Assembly: GCF_000020505.1 (NCBI RefSeq)
Contig: NC_011027.1
Coordinates: 1,782,001-1,846,000, forward strand
Direction of reading: 5' to 3'
DNA: 64,000 nucleotides
From: Chlorobaculum parvum NCIB 8327
Lineage (GTDB): Bacteria > Bacteroidota > Chlorobiia > Chlorobiales > Chlorobiaceae
Part shown: positions 25,833 through 32,898 of the stretch, in pieces
How positions within the stretch are numbered: position 1 is the stretch's first letter
How the letters are laid out: every line of letters starts with the position of its first letter
Translations under genes and position numbers: made by a program
Notes under the pieces: generated by a model
Database searches by the model: none
What the model saw: the letters and a program-made list of their open reading frames with translations, nothing else
Told to the model about the DNA's origin: nothing

Positions 25833-26654
25833 ATGACTGAACAAAGGCAGAAAATCCGGGAAGCCGTTGAATTCATCAGAAAAAAAACTACGGCTGAATA
25901 TCCGGTAGGTATCGTGCTCGGAACCGGCCTTGGCGGACTGGTCAAGGAGATCGAAATCGATTTTTCGCTCGATTATGCCGACATTCCCTATTTTCCGATT
26001 TCGACGGTTGAAACCCATCACGGCAAGCTGATTTTCGGCACCCTCGCTGGCAAGAAGGTCGTTGCCATGCAGGGCCGTTTCCACTACTACGAAGGCTACT
26101 CGATGACGCAGATCGTCTTCCCGATCAGGGTCATGAAGCAGCTCGGCATGAAGACCCTCGGCATCACCAACGCCTGCGGTGGCATGAACCCCGGCTACAG
26201 CAAAGGCGACATCATGCTCATCGACGACCATATCAACCTGCTCGGCGGCAACCCGCTGATCGGCCCGAACGATCCTGAAATGGGCCCCCGCTTCCCCGAC
26301 ATGTGCGCTCCCTACTCGCCGAGAATCCTCGAAATCGCAGAGAAAGTGGCACTCGAAAATGGCATCAAGGTGCAGCGCGGTGTTTACGTCGCCGTCTCTG
26401 GCCCGTGCCTCGAAACCCGCGCCGAGTACCGCATGCTCAGGACGCTGGGCGCTGACGTGGTCGGCATGTCCACCGTACCGGAAGTGATCGCCGCCGTGCA
26501 CCAGGGCACCGAGGTGTTCGGCATGTCCATCGTCACCGACGAGTGCTTCCCGGACTGCCTCGTTCCTGTCGGTATCGAAGAGATCATCGAAGTCTCCAAC
26601 CGCGCCGAGCCGAACATGACCACCATTTTCAGGAACGTCGTAGCCAATCTTTAA
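25833..26654 (+). CDS. Purine-nucleoside phosphorylase (type I, inosine/guanosine)
   Basis: 273 residues, the trimeric PNP type. Signatures are VLGTGLGGLVKEIE (phosphate loop), MQGRFHYYEGYSM, NACGGMNPGYSKGDIMLIDD, NLLGGNPLIGPND and GADVVGMSTVPEVI. It cleaves purine nucleosides with phosphate for salvage. It is followed 28 bp later by mtnA. An MTA-phosphorylase-like role is possible in that context, but the sequence favours inosine/guanosine PNP. Confidence 0.92.
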   Translation: MTEQRQKIREAVEFIRKKTTAEYPVGIVLGTGLGGLVKEIEIDFSLDYADIPYFPISTVETHHGKLIFGTLAGKKVVAMQGRFHYYEGYSMTQIVFPIRVMKQLGMKTLGITNACGGMNPGYSKGDIMLIDDHINLLGGNPLIGPNDPEMGPRFPDMCAPYSPRILEIAEKVALENGIKVQRGVYVAVSGPCLETRAEYRMLRTLGADVVGMSTVPEVIAAVHQGTEVFGMSIVTDECFPDCLVPVGIEEIIEVSNRAEPNMTTIFRNVVANL

Positions 26655-26682
26655 TCCTTAACAAGGCAATACCTGTTCTCTC

Positions 26683-27747
26683 ATGATAGACGCTATCTCA
26701 TTTAAAAACGGCACTTTCCGTTACCTCGACCAGCGCTTCCTGCCCCTGCAGGAGATCCATGTTGAAACGAAGGATCACCAGGAAGCCATCGAAGCCATCA
26801 AAACCCTCGCCGTGCGCGGCGCTCCGCTTATCGGCGCTTCGGCAGGCTACACGGTCGTGCTCGGCATCAACGAATACACGGGCGACAAGGCAGGCTTCCC
26901 GGCCTATTTCGAGAAGCTGATCGCCGATGTGAACGCTTCGCGCCCGACCGCCGTAAACCTCTTCTTCGCCACGAAAAAAATGCAGGAGGTTTATGACGCC
27001 AACTTCGAGAACGATTCGCTCGAAACGCTCTTCGCGAAGATGACCGACATGGCGCACAAAATCTACAACGACGAAGTCGACAACTGCGACAAGATCGCGC
27101 GCCACGGCGTCGATCTCATCAAGCAGGATTTCGCCGAGGTGCTCAAGACCCGCAAGCTCAACGTACTCACCCACTGCAACACCGGCACGCTCGCCTGCTG
27201 CGGCATCGGTACGGCGCTTGGCGTCATCCGCTTGGCGTATCAGGAAGGGCTGATCGAGCGCGTGATTTCCGCCGAGAGCCGCCCGCTCTTGCAGGGCCTG
27301 CGCCTCACCGCCTGGGAACTGGAACATGATGGCATTCCGTTCGCCTCGATTTCCGACTCTTCGTCGGCGATTCTGATGCAGCGTGGCATGATCGACTTTG
27401 CCGTCACCGGCGCTGACCGCATCACGGCCAACGGCGACACGGCCAACAAGATCGGTACCTTCGCCCACGCCATCAGCGCGAAGTACCACGGGCTGCCGTT
27501 CTACATCGCGGCTCCGGTCTCGACCATCGACATCACCATGGCCGAAGGCTCGGAGATTCCGATCGAAGAGCGCAACGCCGACGAACTGCGCCAGATCTTC
27601 GGCACGCAGGTCGCCACCCCGACCACCCCGGTGGTGAACTATGCTTTCGACGTCACCCCCGGCACCCTCATCCGCGGCATCATCACCGAGAAAGAGGCCG
27701 TCGTGGGCAACTACAACGAAGGACTGACCAGGGTCGTCAACGGCTGA
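26683..27747 (+). CDS. mtnA: S-methyl-5-thioribose-1-phosphate isomerase
   Basis: 354 residues of the eIF2B-like aldose-1-phosphate isomerase family. Recognisable blocks are LAVRGAPLIGASAGY, LTHCNTGTLACCGIGTALG with the catalytic Cys, AESRPLLQGLRLTAWEL and VTGADRITANGDTANKIGT with the catalytic Asp. It isomerises MTR-1-P to methylthioribulose-1-P in methionine salvage. No other mtn gene is nearby. The upstream PNP could supply the preceding phosphorolysis. Confidence 0.94.
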   Translation: MIDAISFKNGTFRYLDQRFLPLQEIHVETKDHQEAIEAIKTLAVRGAPLIGASAGYTVVLGINEYTGDKAGFPAYFEKLIADVNASRPTAVNLFFATKKMQEVYDANFENDSLETLFAKMTDMAHKIYNDEVDNCDKIARHGVDLIKQDFAEVLKTRKLNVLTHCNTGTLACCGIGTALGVIRLAYQEGLIERVISAESRPLLQGLRLTAWELEHDGIPFASISDSSSAILMQRGMIDFAVTGADRITANGDTANKIGTFAHAISAKYHGLPFYIAAPVSTIDITMAEGSEIPIEERNADELRQIFGTQVATPTTPVVNYAFDVTPGTLIRGIITEKEAVVGNYNEGLTRVVNG

Positions 27748-27778
27748 ACCGGTCTGGACTGACAAGATCGATAGGCAA

Positions 27779-27805
27779 CAAGGCTCCCTCACAAAGGGGG
27801 CCTTG
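27779..27805 (+). terminator. Hairpin after mtnA
   Basis: The 10-bp stem CAAGGCTCCC (27779-27788) / GGGGGCCTTG (27796-27805), with one T-G pair, has a 7-nt loop. There is no clear T-tract, so termination is likely but not certain. Confidence 0.6.
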
Positions 27806-27881
27806 TGCGTTTACGGCTTCAGCCACCAGCCTGTCGCCGGGACAGATTCATCTTTCATGAACAAGATCGTTTCCGTACTTT

Positions 27882-27900
27882 TGATAAACGATTGTTATCA
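27882..27900. promoter_or_regulatory. Inverted repeat TGATAA-N7-TTATCA upstream of the cbb3 operon
   Basis: A 6-bp perfect inverted repeat with a 7-bp centre (ACGATTG) lies 176 bp before ccoN. It has the size and AT-rich arms of sites for Fur- or CRP/FNR-type regulators but matches no consensus exactly. The word CGATTGTTA inside it recurs, inverted, upstream of cydA. The regulator is unknown. Confidence 0.35.
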
Positions 27901-28075
27901 TATCTGTACTTTGTACTGTTGCCGCCACCATTCAGTCACTGAGGACATCCCTGATCCTGCGCTTTCCCGCTTTTGAAAGAGTTGTCGCCAGCATCTTTCC
28001 GAAACCGGAAAAAACAGTCGAACAGTCGTGCCCTCTCACGCCATCTTATCAACCAGAACTCTTGAGGAGAAGGGC

Positions 28076-29476
28076 ATGAACGATTCCGGTTATGATTACT
28101 CCATCGTGCGGGGTTTCGCCTATTCGGCGCTCTTCTGGCTCATCGTAGGGCTGATTATCGGGCTCTGGATAGCGTTCGAGATGTTCGATCCGTCGCTGAA
28201 CCTGACGCCCTGGCTCAGCTTCGGACGCCTGCGCGTGGTGCACACCAACGGCCTCGGCGTCGGCTTCGGGCTTTCAGGCATCTTCGCTACCGCTTACTAC
28301 ATGCTCCAGCGCCTGACGCGCACCCCGCTGCCCTTCCCCCGTCTGGCCAAGGCGCAGATGTACTTCTTCAACCTCATCATCGCTGCTGCCGCCGTCACCC
28401 TCATGGCGGGCATGAACACCACCAAGGAGTATGCCGAACTCGAATGGCCGCTTGACATCGCCGTGGTGGTCATGTGGGTAATGTTCGCCATCAACGTTTT
28501 CGCCATTTTGATCAAGCGCCGCGAAGAGCAGATGTACATTTCGCTCTGGTACCTGATCGCCATGACCGTAACCATCGCGGTGCTCTACATCGTCAACAAC
28601 CTCGAAATTCCGGTCACGCTCTTCAAATCGTACAGCATCTACGCAGGTAACAACGATGCCAATGTGCAGTGGTGGTACGGCCACAACATCGTGGGCTTCA
28701 TCTTCACCGTGCCGATCCTGGCCATGTTCTACTACTTCCTGCCCAAGGCCACGGGCCTGCCGATCTACAGCCACCGGCTCTCGATCGTCTCGTTCTGGTC
28801 GCTGATCTTCGCCTACCTCTGGACGGGCGCGCACCACCTGATGCTCACCCCGCTGCCGGAGTGGATCCAGACGGTGGCCATCGCCTTCAGCATCTTTCTG
28901 ATCGCGCCGTCGTGGGGTTCGGTGGTGAACGGCTACTACACCCTGCAGGGCAACTGGGAGCAGATGCGCACCAATTATCTGACCAAATTCTTCATTCTCG
29001 GCATCACCTTCTACGGCCTCCAGACCTTGCAGGGCCCGCTGCAGGGACTCCGGACGCTCAACGCCTTCTTCCACTACACCGATTGGGTGATCGGCCACGT
29101 ACATATGGGCACGATGGGCTGGGTGACGATGATTATCTCGGCCTCGTTCTACTACATGATCCCGAGAATCAGCGGTCGTGAGCTTTACAGCATCAAACTG
29201 GCGAACATTCACTTCTGGCTGATTCTCGTCGGCCAGCTCGCCTGGACCATCACCATGTGGATCGGCGGCATCCAGCAGGGCGCGATGTGGAAAGCCACCA
29301 ATCCCGACGGATCGCTCATGTACAGCTTCCTCGACGGGCTGACATCGCTCTATCCCTATTACCGGATGCGCTTTGCCGCCGGACTGGTCTATTTCGCCGG
29401 CATCCTGATTTTTGCCTGGAACATTTTCCAGACGGTCAGGCAAGCACCGCAAACCACTGAAACCGCCGAAGCATAA
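28076..29476 (+). CDS. ccoN: cbb3-type cytochrome c oxidase catalytic subunit I
   Basis: About 466 residues from the ATG at 28076, which has an AGGAG site. It is the haem b/b3-CuB subunit that reduces O2 with high affinity. It has about 12 membrane helices. Metal-ligand histidines lie in RVVHTNGLGVGFG, WWYGHNIVGF, TGAHHLMLTPLPEW (the HH pair for CuB) and DWVIGHVHMGTMGW. The operon continues ccoO-Q-P. In a presumed anaerobic phototroph this enzyme would scavenge oxygen or allow microaerobic respiration. Confidence 0.96.
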   Translation: MNDSGYDYSIVRGFAYSALFWLIVGLIIGLWIAFEMFDPSLNLTPWLSFGRLRVVHTNGLGVGFGLSGIFATAYYMLQRLTRTPLPFPRLAKAQMYFFNLIIAAAAVTLMAGMNTTKEYAELEWPLDIAVVVMWVMFAINVFAILIKRREEQMYISLWYLIAMTVTIAVLYIVNNLEIPVTLFKSYSIYAGNNDANVQWWYGHNIVGFIFTVPILAMFYYFLPKATGLPIYSHRLSIVSFWSLIFAYLWTGAHHLMLTPLPEWIQTVAIAFSIFLIAPSWGSVVNGYYTLQGNWEQMRTNYLTKFFILGITFYGLQTLQGPLQGLRTLNAFFHYTDWVIGHVHMGTMGWVTMIISASFYYMIPRISGRELYSIKLANIHFWLILVGQLAWTITMWIGGIQQGAMWKATNPDGSLMYSFLDGLTSLYPYYRMRFAAGLVYFAGILIFAWNIFQTVRQAPQTTETAEA

Positions 29477-29500
29477 CGTTTAAATTCAGGAGTTCTGATC

Positions 29501-30172
29501 ATGGGAATCAATTCCAAGCCGCTGCTCTTTGCGGTTGTCTCCGCACTGGTCATCCTCGTCGGAACGGTGGTGACGGTGTTCGTGCCGATGTTCATGCCTT
29601 CGACCCAGCCGGTGAGCCGGTTCGTCAAGCCCTACACGGCCATCGAGCAGGAGGGGCGCGACCTCTATATTCGGGAAGGGTGCAACAACTGCCACACCCA
29701 GACCGTCCGGCCGCTCCGCACCGAGGTGCTGCGGTACGGCGAGTACTCGAAAGCCGAGGAGTTCGCCTGGGATCGCCCGTTCCTCTGGGGGTCGCGCCGC
29801 ACGGGCCCCGACCTGAACCGTGTCGGCGGCAAATACCCCGATTCGTGGCACTACAAGCACATGCACAGCCCGCAGTCGATGTTCGCGCTCTCCAACATGC
29901 CGCCCTACGGCTGGCTCGCCGCCAACAAGCTCGACACCTCGAACTCGTACAGAAAGTGCGAAATCCTCGGCTACGGCTACAGCGAAGCAGAGGTACAGCA
30001 ACAAATCGCCGACTACAAGCAGCGCGTAACCTCGCCGGAGTACGACTCTAAAGCCACCCGCGACCTGGTAACGCCACCGGCCCTGCAGAGCGAGCTGACC
30101 GAAATGGACGCCATCATCGCCTACCTGCAGAAGCTCGGGCGCGACGTCAAGGCAATGGGGGCGCAACAATGA
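29501..30172 (+). CDS. ccoO: cbb3-type cytochrome c oxidase subunit II (mono-haem)
   Basis: 223 residues. One N-terminal membrane anchor (LLFAVVSALVILVGTVVTVF) is followed by a periplasmic domain with a single haem c motif, CNNCHTQ, at about residue 64, and the family words YIREGCNN and RTGPDLNRVGGKYPDSWHY. It passes electrons from CcoP to CcoN. Its stop overlaps the ccoQ start (ATGA). Confidence 0.95.
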   Translation: MGINSKPLLFAVVSALVILVGTVVTVFVPMFMPSTQPVSRFVKPYTAIEQEGRDLYIREGCNNCHTQTVRPLRTEVLRYGEYSKAEEFAWDRPFLWGSRRTGPDLNRVGGKYPDSWHYKHMHSPQSMFALSNMPPYGWLAANKLDTSNSYRKCEILGYGYSEAEVQQQIADYKQRVTSPEYDSKATRDLVTPPALQSELTEMDAIIAYLQKLGRDVKAMGAQQ

Positions 30173-30333
30173 ATTGGGAACAGATCGCTTACGTTGCCTT
30201 CACCATAATGCTTGCGCTCGTCATGGCAGGAATCATTCTCTATTACTACAACCCGAAGCGCAAGAAAAAGGTCGAGGAACCGAAGTTCCGGATGCTGGAC
30301 AAGGACGAAGAAGAGCAAGAGCATCAACGGTAA
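30169..30333 (+). CDS. ccoQ: cbb3 oxidase small subunit CcoQ
   Basis: 54 residues. It begins MNWEQIAYVAFTIMLALVMA with one transmembrane helix. A basic segment (NPKRKKKVEEPKFRML) and an acidic tail (DKDEEEQEHQR) follow. Position, size and layout match CcoQ/FixQ, which stabilises the oxidase. The tail PKFRMLD resembles that of the CcoS-like protein at 35319 (PKYRMLDDDDE). The start overlaps the ccoO stop by 4 bp. Confidence 0.85.
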   Translation: MNWEQIAYVAFTIMLALVMAGIILYYYNPKRKKKVEEPKFRMLDKDEEEQEHQR

Positions 30334-30371
30334 AACACCTTTATAACCCACATCGACAGCAGGAGAGCAGC

Positions 30372-30836
30372 ATGAACGATTCCGGAGTACCGCACGAAGG
30401 CCACAACAAAATCCCGAAAGGGTGGATGGCCTTTTTTATCGGCATGATCATCTTTCTCGTCTGGTACATCGCCTCCTTCACCCCCGCCATTTCGGGCTGG
30501 TCGTTCTACAAGATTTTCGAGGATGAAATGAAGGCCGGTAAGCAAAAGGCGGTGGCGGCGGCCTCCTCATCCGATCCGGGCCGCTATATCGGCAAGACCG
30601 ATGCGATCGCGGCTGGCAAGGCGGAGTTCGAGACCAGTTGCGCCGCCTGCCACATGGCCGACGCCAGCGGCGGAATCGGCCCGAACCTCAAGACAAAGCT
30701 CAAGTTCGGCTCGACGCCCGCAGACCTCTACGAATCGATTGCCAACGGTCGTCCGGGCGGCATGCCGCCGTTCGGCCAGCAGCTTGGCAACGACAAGGTC
30801 TGCAAAATCATATCCTTCATCGAAAGCCTGCGATGA
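30372..30836 (+). CDS. ccoP: cbb3 oxidase subunit III, short mono-haem form
   Basis: 154 residues from the ATG at 30372, preceded by AGGAG. An N-terminal helix (AFFIGMIIFLVWYIASF) is followed by one haem c domain with CAACH and the distal Met in GMPPFGQQLG. Classical CcoP has two haem c domains and about 300 residues; only one is present here, with no sign of truncation at either end. A close paralogue lies at 36609-37046. Confidence 0.88.
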   Translation: MNDSGVPHEGHNKIPKGWMAFFIGMIIFLVWYIASFTPAISGWSFYKIFEDEMKAGKQKAVAAASSSDPGRYIGKTDAIAAGKAEFETSCAACHMADASGGIGPNLKTKLKFGSTPADLYESIANGRPGGMPPFGQQLGNDKVCKIISFIESLR

Positions 30837-30941
30837 CCTGTGCCGCGCCGCCGCCCACGGAACCAATTCCAGAGCGGCGGCGTCTTCTAAAAGAAAAGTA
30901 TTCCGTCGCTCCAACCCTCTGAACCAACTCCCCCGATCACC

Positions 30942-32054
30942 ATGCAACCTGTCTGGAGACGATACCGGCGAGCGGCGGCAATCGCGCAGGCCATTCTGCT
31001 GACCGGGCTTCCGTTCCTGAAAATCAACGGACAGAGTGCCCTGCGGTTCGACATCGGTGAACTGAACCTCTATTTCTTCGGCACGATCATCCGGATCGGC
31101 GACTTCTACCTTATCCTCGCGGCAACGCTCTTCCTGCTGTTTTTCATCGCTACGGTCACGGTGATCTTCGGAAGGGTCTGGTGCGGCTGGCTCTGCCCCC
31201 AGACCGTACTGCTCGACCTGACCGGCAGCTTGGCGACGATCATCGGGCAGAAGCACCGCAACCTTATCGGCAAGCTGGTGCTCGTACCGCTTTCGGCGCT
31301 GGTGTCCATCACCATGATCTGGTACTTCGTGCCCCCGGCTGAGGCAATCGCCGGGCTCTTTTCATCGCCGTTAATTGCGGGATTTTTCATCGTACTCTGG
31401 GCGCTGGTGTGGATGGAACTGGCCCTGCTCGGCAGGGGGTTCTGCACCTCGATCTGCCCCTACGCCATGATGCAGAACGCGCTGTTCGACAAGGATACGC
31501 TGGTGATCGAATACGACAAGTCGCGCGACTCGACCTGCATGAAGTGCGACGACTGCGTGCGCGCCTGCCCGGTCGGCATCGACATCAAGGAGGGGCTCAG
31601 CAACCGCTGCATCGCCTGCGCCGAGTGCATCGACGCCTGCTGGCTGAAGAGCAGCAAACGCGACCTTCCGCCCTTCCCGAACTACAAAGGCCGGATCATG
31701 CGCCCGAAAACCTTCCTGCTCGGCGGTCTGACGGCAGCCTCGGCGCTGGTGGTCGTGCTGCTCTTCGCCATGCGCCCGCCGGTTGAATTCACCCTCAGCC
31801 GTGTGCAGGAGCCACTGCCCGCTGGTCTGAACCGCTACGCCTACACGATCTACAACAACAGCAGCAAGCCGCTTGAACTCGAACTCGACGCCCCGGAAGG
31901 CATCACGCTCATCGGTGAGCGCACCATCTCGATCGCGCCTTTCGGCGTCATCCGGAACAAAGTACTGCTCCGGGCGAGCGGAAAACCCGACGAAGTATCG
32001 CTGACCCTGCACGGCGACGGCATCAGCATCACAAAGGAGGCCGGATTTTTATGA
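30942..32054 (+). CDS. ccoG: Cytochrome c oxidase accessory protein CcoG (FixG/RdxA)
   Basis: 370 residues. It is a membrane protein with two ferredoxin-type [4Fe-4S] clusters: CMKCDDCVRACPVG and CIACAECIDACW. The upstream motifs WCGWLCPQTVLLDL and GRGFCTSICPYAMMQ belong to the same family. CcoG is needed for copper reduction during cbb3 assembly. It overlaps the next gene by 4 bp (ATGA). The C-terminal ~110 residues form the usual periplasmic Ig-like FixG domain. Confidence 0.94.
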   Translation: MQPVWRRYRRAAAIAQAILLTGLPFLKINGQSALRFDIGELNLYFFGTIIRIGDFYLILAATLFLLFFIATVTVIFGRVWCGWLCPQTVLLDLTGSLATIIGQKHRNLIGKLVLVPLSALVSITMIWYFVPPAEAIAGLFSSPLIAGFFIVLWALVWMELALLGRGFCTSICPYAMMQNALFDKDTLVIEYDKSRDSTCMKCDDCVRACPVGIDIKEGLSNRCIACAECIDACWLKSSKRDLPPFPNYKGRIMRPKTFLLGGLTAASALVVVLLFAMRPPVEFTLSRVQEPLPAGLNRYAYTIYNNSSKPLELELDAPEGITLIGERTISIAPFGVIRNKVLLRASGKPDEVSLTLHGDGISITKEAGFL

Positions 32055-32488
32055 AACTCTTCATCGCGGCACTCTACGGGCTGTTTCTCGTAGCCATGAT
32101 CAGCGGGATTTTCATTGCATTCCGCACCTCCGAGGGACTTGTCGAAAGCGATTATTACCTTAAACAGAAACGCTGGTTCAGCCAGAAAAGTGAGGAAAGA
32201 AAGCGTGGCATCGGCATCGAAGCGCCGGCATCGATCCGGCAGGGCGAAAACGAGCTGACCTTCGTGCTCACCGAAGGCGGCAAGCCGCTGAAAAACGCCA
32301 AAATCCAGCTCTTTATCGGCAACATCTCCAGCAAGTCGGGTGACCAGACCTGCCCGATGTACGAAACAGCTCCGGGAGTCTATCAGGCCAAAGCGTTCGT
32401 GGCATCGGCAGGCAAATGGCTGGTCAGGCTCGACTTCGAATCATCAACTCTCAACAGCAGCAGATCATGGTTTTACGACGTTCATTGA
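32051..32488 (+). CDS. FixH family protein
   Basis: 145 residues. One N-terminal helix (AALYGLFLVAMISGIFIAF) is followed by the conserved ESDYYLKQKRWFSQK stretch. A periplasmic beta domain then carries LTFVLTEGGKPLKNAKIQL. FixH/CcoH proteins are needed for stable cbb3 oxidase assembly with the copper ATPase encoded just downstream. Overlaps on both sides show tight coupling in the cco operon. Confidence 0.85.
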   Translation: MKLFIAALYGLFLVAMISGIFIAFRTSEGLVESDYYLKQKRWFSQKSEERKRGIGIEAPASIRQGENELTFVLTEGGKPLKNAKIQLFIGNISSKSGDQTCPMYETAPGVYQAKAFVASAGKWLVRLDFESSTLNSSRSWFYDVH

Positions 32489-32898
32489 TGCTTGCTCCGA
32501 TCGCCCTCTTCGCCGCAATGACGCTCAATAGCGCCGCGCTCAAAGCAGAGCAGATCGGCGACAGCAACATCCTGCACACCGCCCCCTGCACGAAGCAGGC
32601 CGGAGAGCGGCAGGTAACGCTCGACATCAACCCGAAGCCGGTCAGGCACATGCAGGAACTGACCTTCAGAGTGAACGCAGAACCGGCCAAGGGGCTTCCC
32701 GCAACCCTTGTGATCGACCTCTCCATGCCGGGCATGATGATGGGCAAAAACCAGGTCACCCTTAAGCGGCAGGCGGACGGCGCATGGGTCGGCAAAGGGC
32801 TGATCGTCAAGTGCATGAGTGGCCGCAAACTCTGGCAGGCGACCATCCTCTCGCCGGAACTCGGCAATCCCGCGTTCACCTTCAATGTCCGTGACTGA
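32467..32898 (+). CDS. Exported YtkA/FixH-like protein
   Basis: 143 residues from the ATG at 32467, overlapping the FixH gene by 22 bp. The signal peptide LMLAPIALFAAMTLNSAALKA is followed by a beta domain with the motif DLSMPGMMMGKNQVTLKRQ. Paired Met residues and a late KCMSGRKLW Cys suggest metal (copper) contact. The fold resembles the YtkA-like/FixH domain. The role in oxidase copper supply is inferred from context. Confidence 0.68.
   Translation: MVLRRSLMLAPIALFAAMTLNSAALKAEQIGDSNILHTAPCTKQAGERQVTLDINPKPVRHMQELTFRVNAEPAKGLPATLVIDLSMPGMMMGKNQVTLKRQADGAWVGKGLIVKCMSGRKLWQATILSPELGNPAFTFNVRD

Larger units (their letters stand above)
27748..28075. other. Intergenic region between mtnA and ccoN
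   Basis: 328 bp. It contains a hairpin (27779-27805) and the inverted repeat at 27882-27900, discussed separately. A good ribosome-binding site (GAGGAGAAGGGC) ends just before the ccoN ATG at 28076. No gene is seen. Confidence 0.55.

Noticed and set aside
30833-30922. 29-codon frame between ccoP and ccoG (MTCAAPPPTEPIPERRRLLK)
   Set aside because: Its start overlaps the ccoP stop, which is suggestive, but it has no known counterpart, no membrane helix and Pro/Arg-rich composition expected of random GC-rich sequence.
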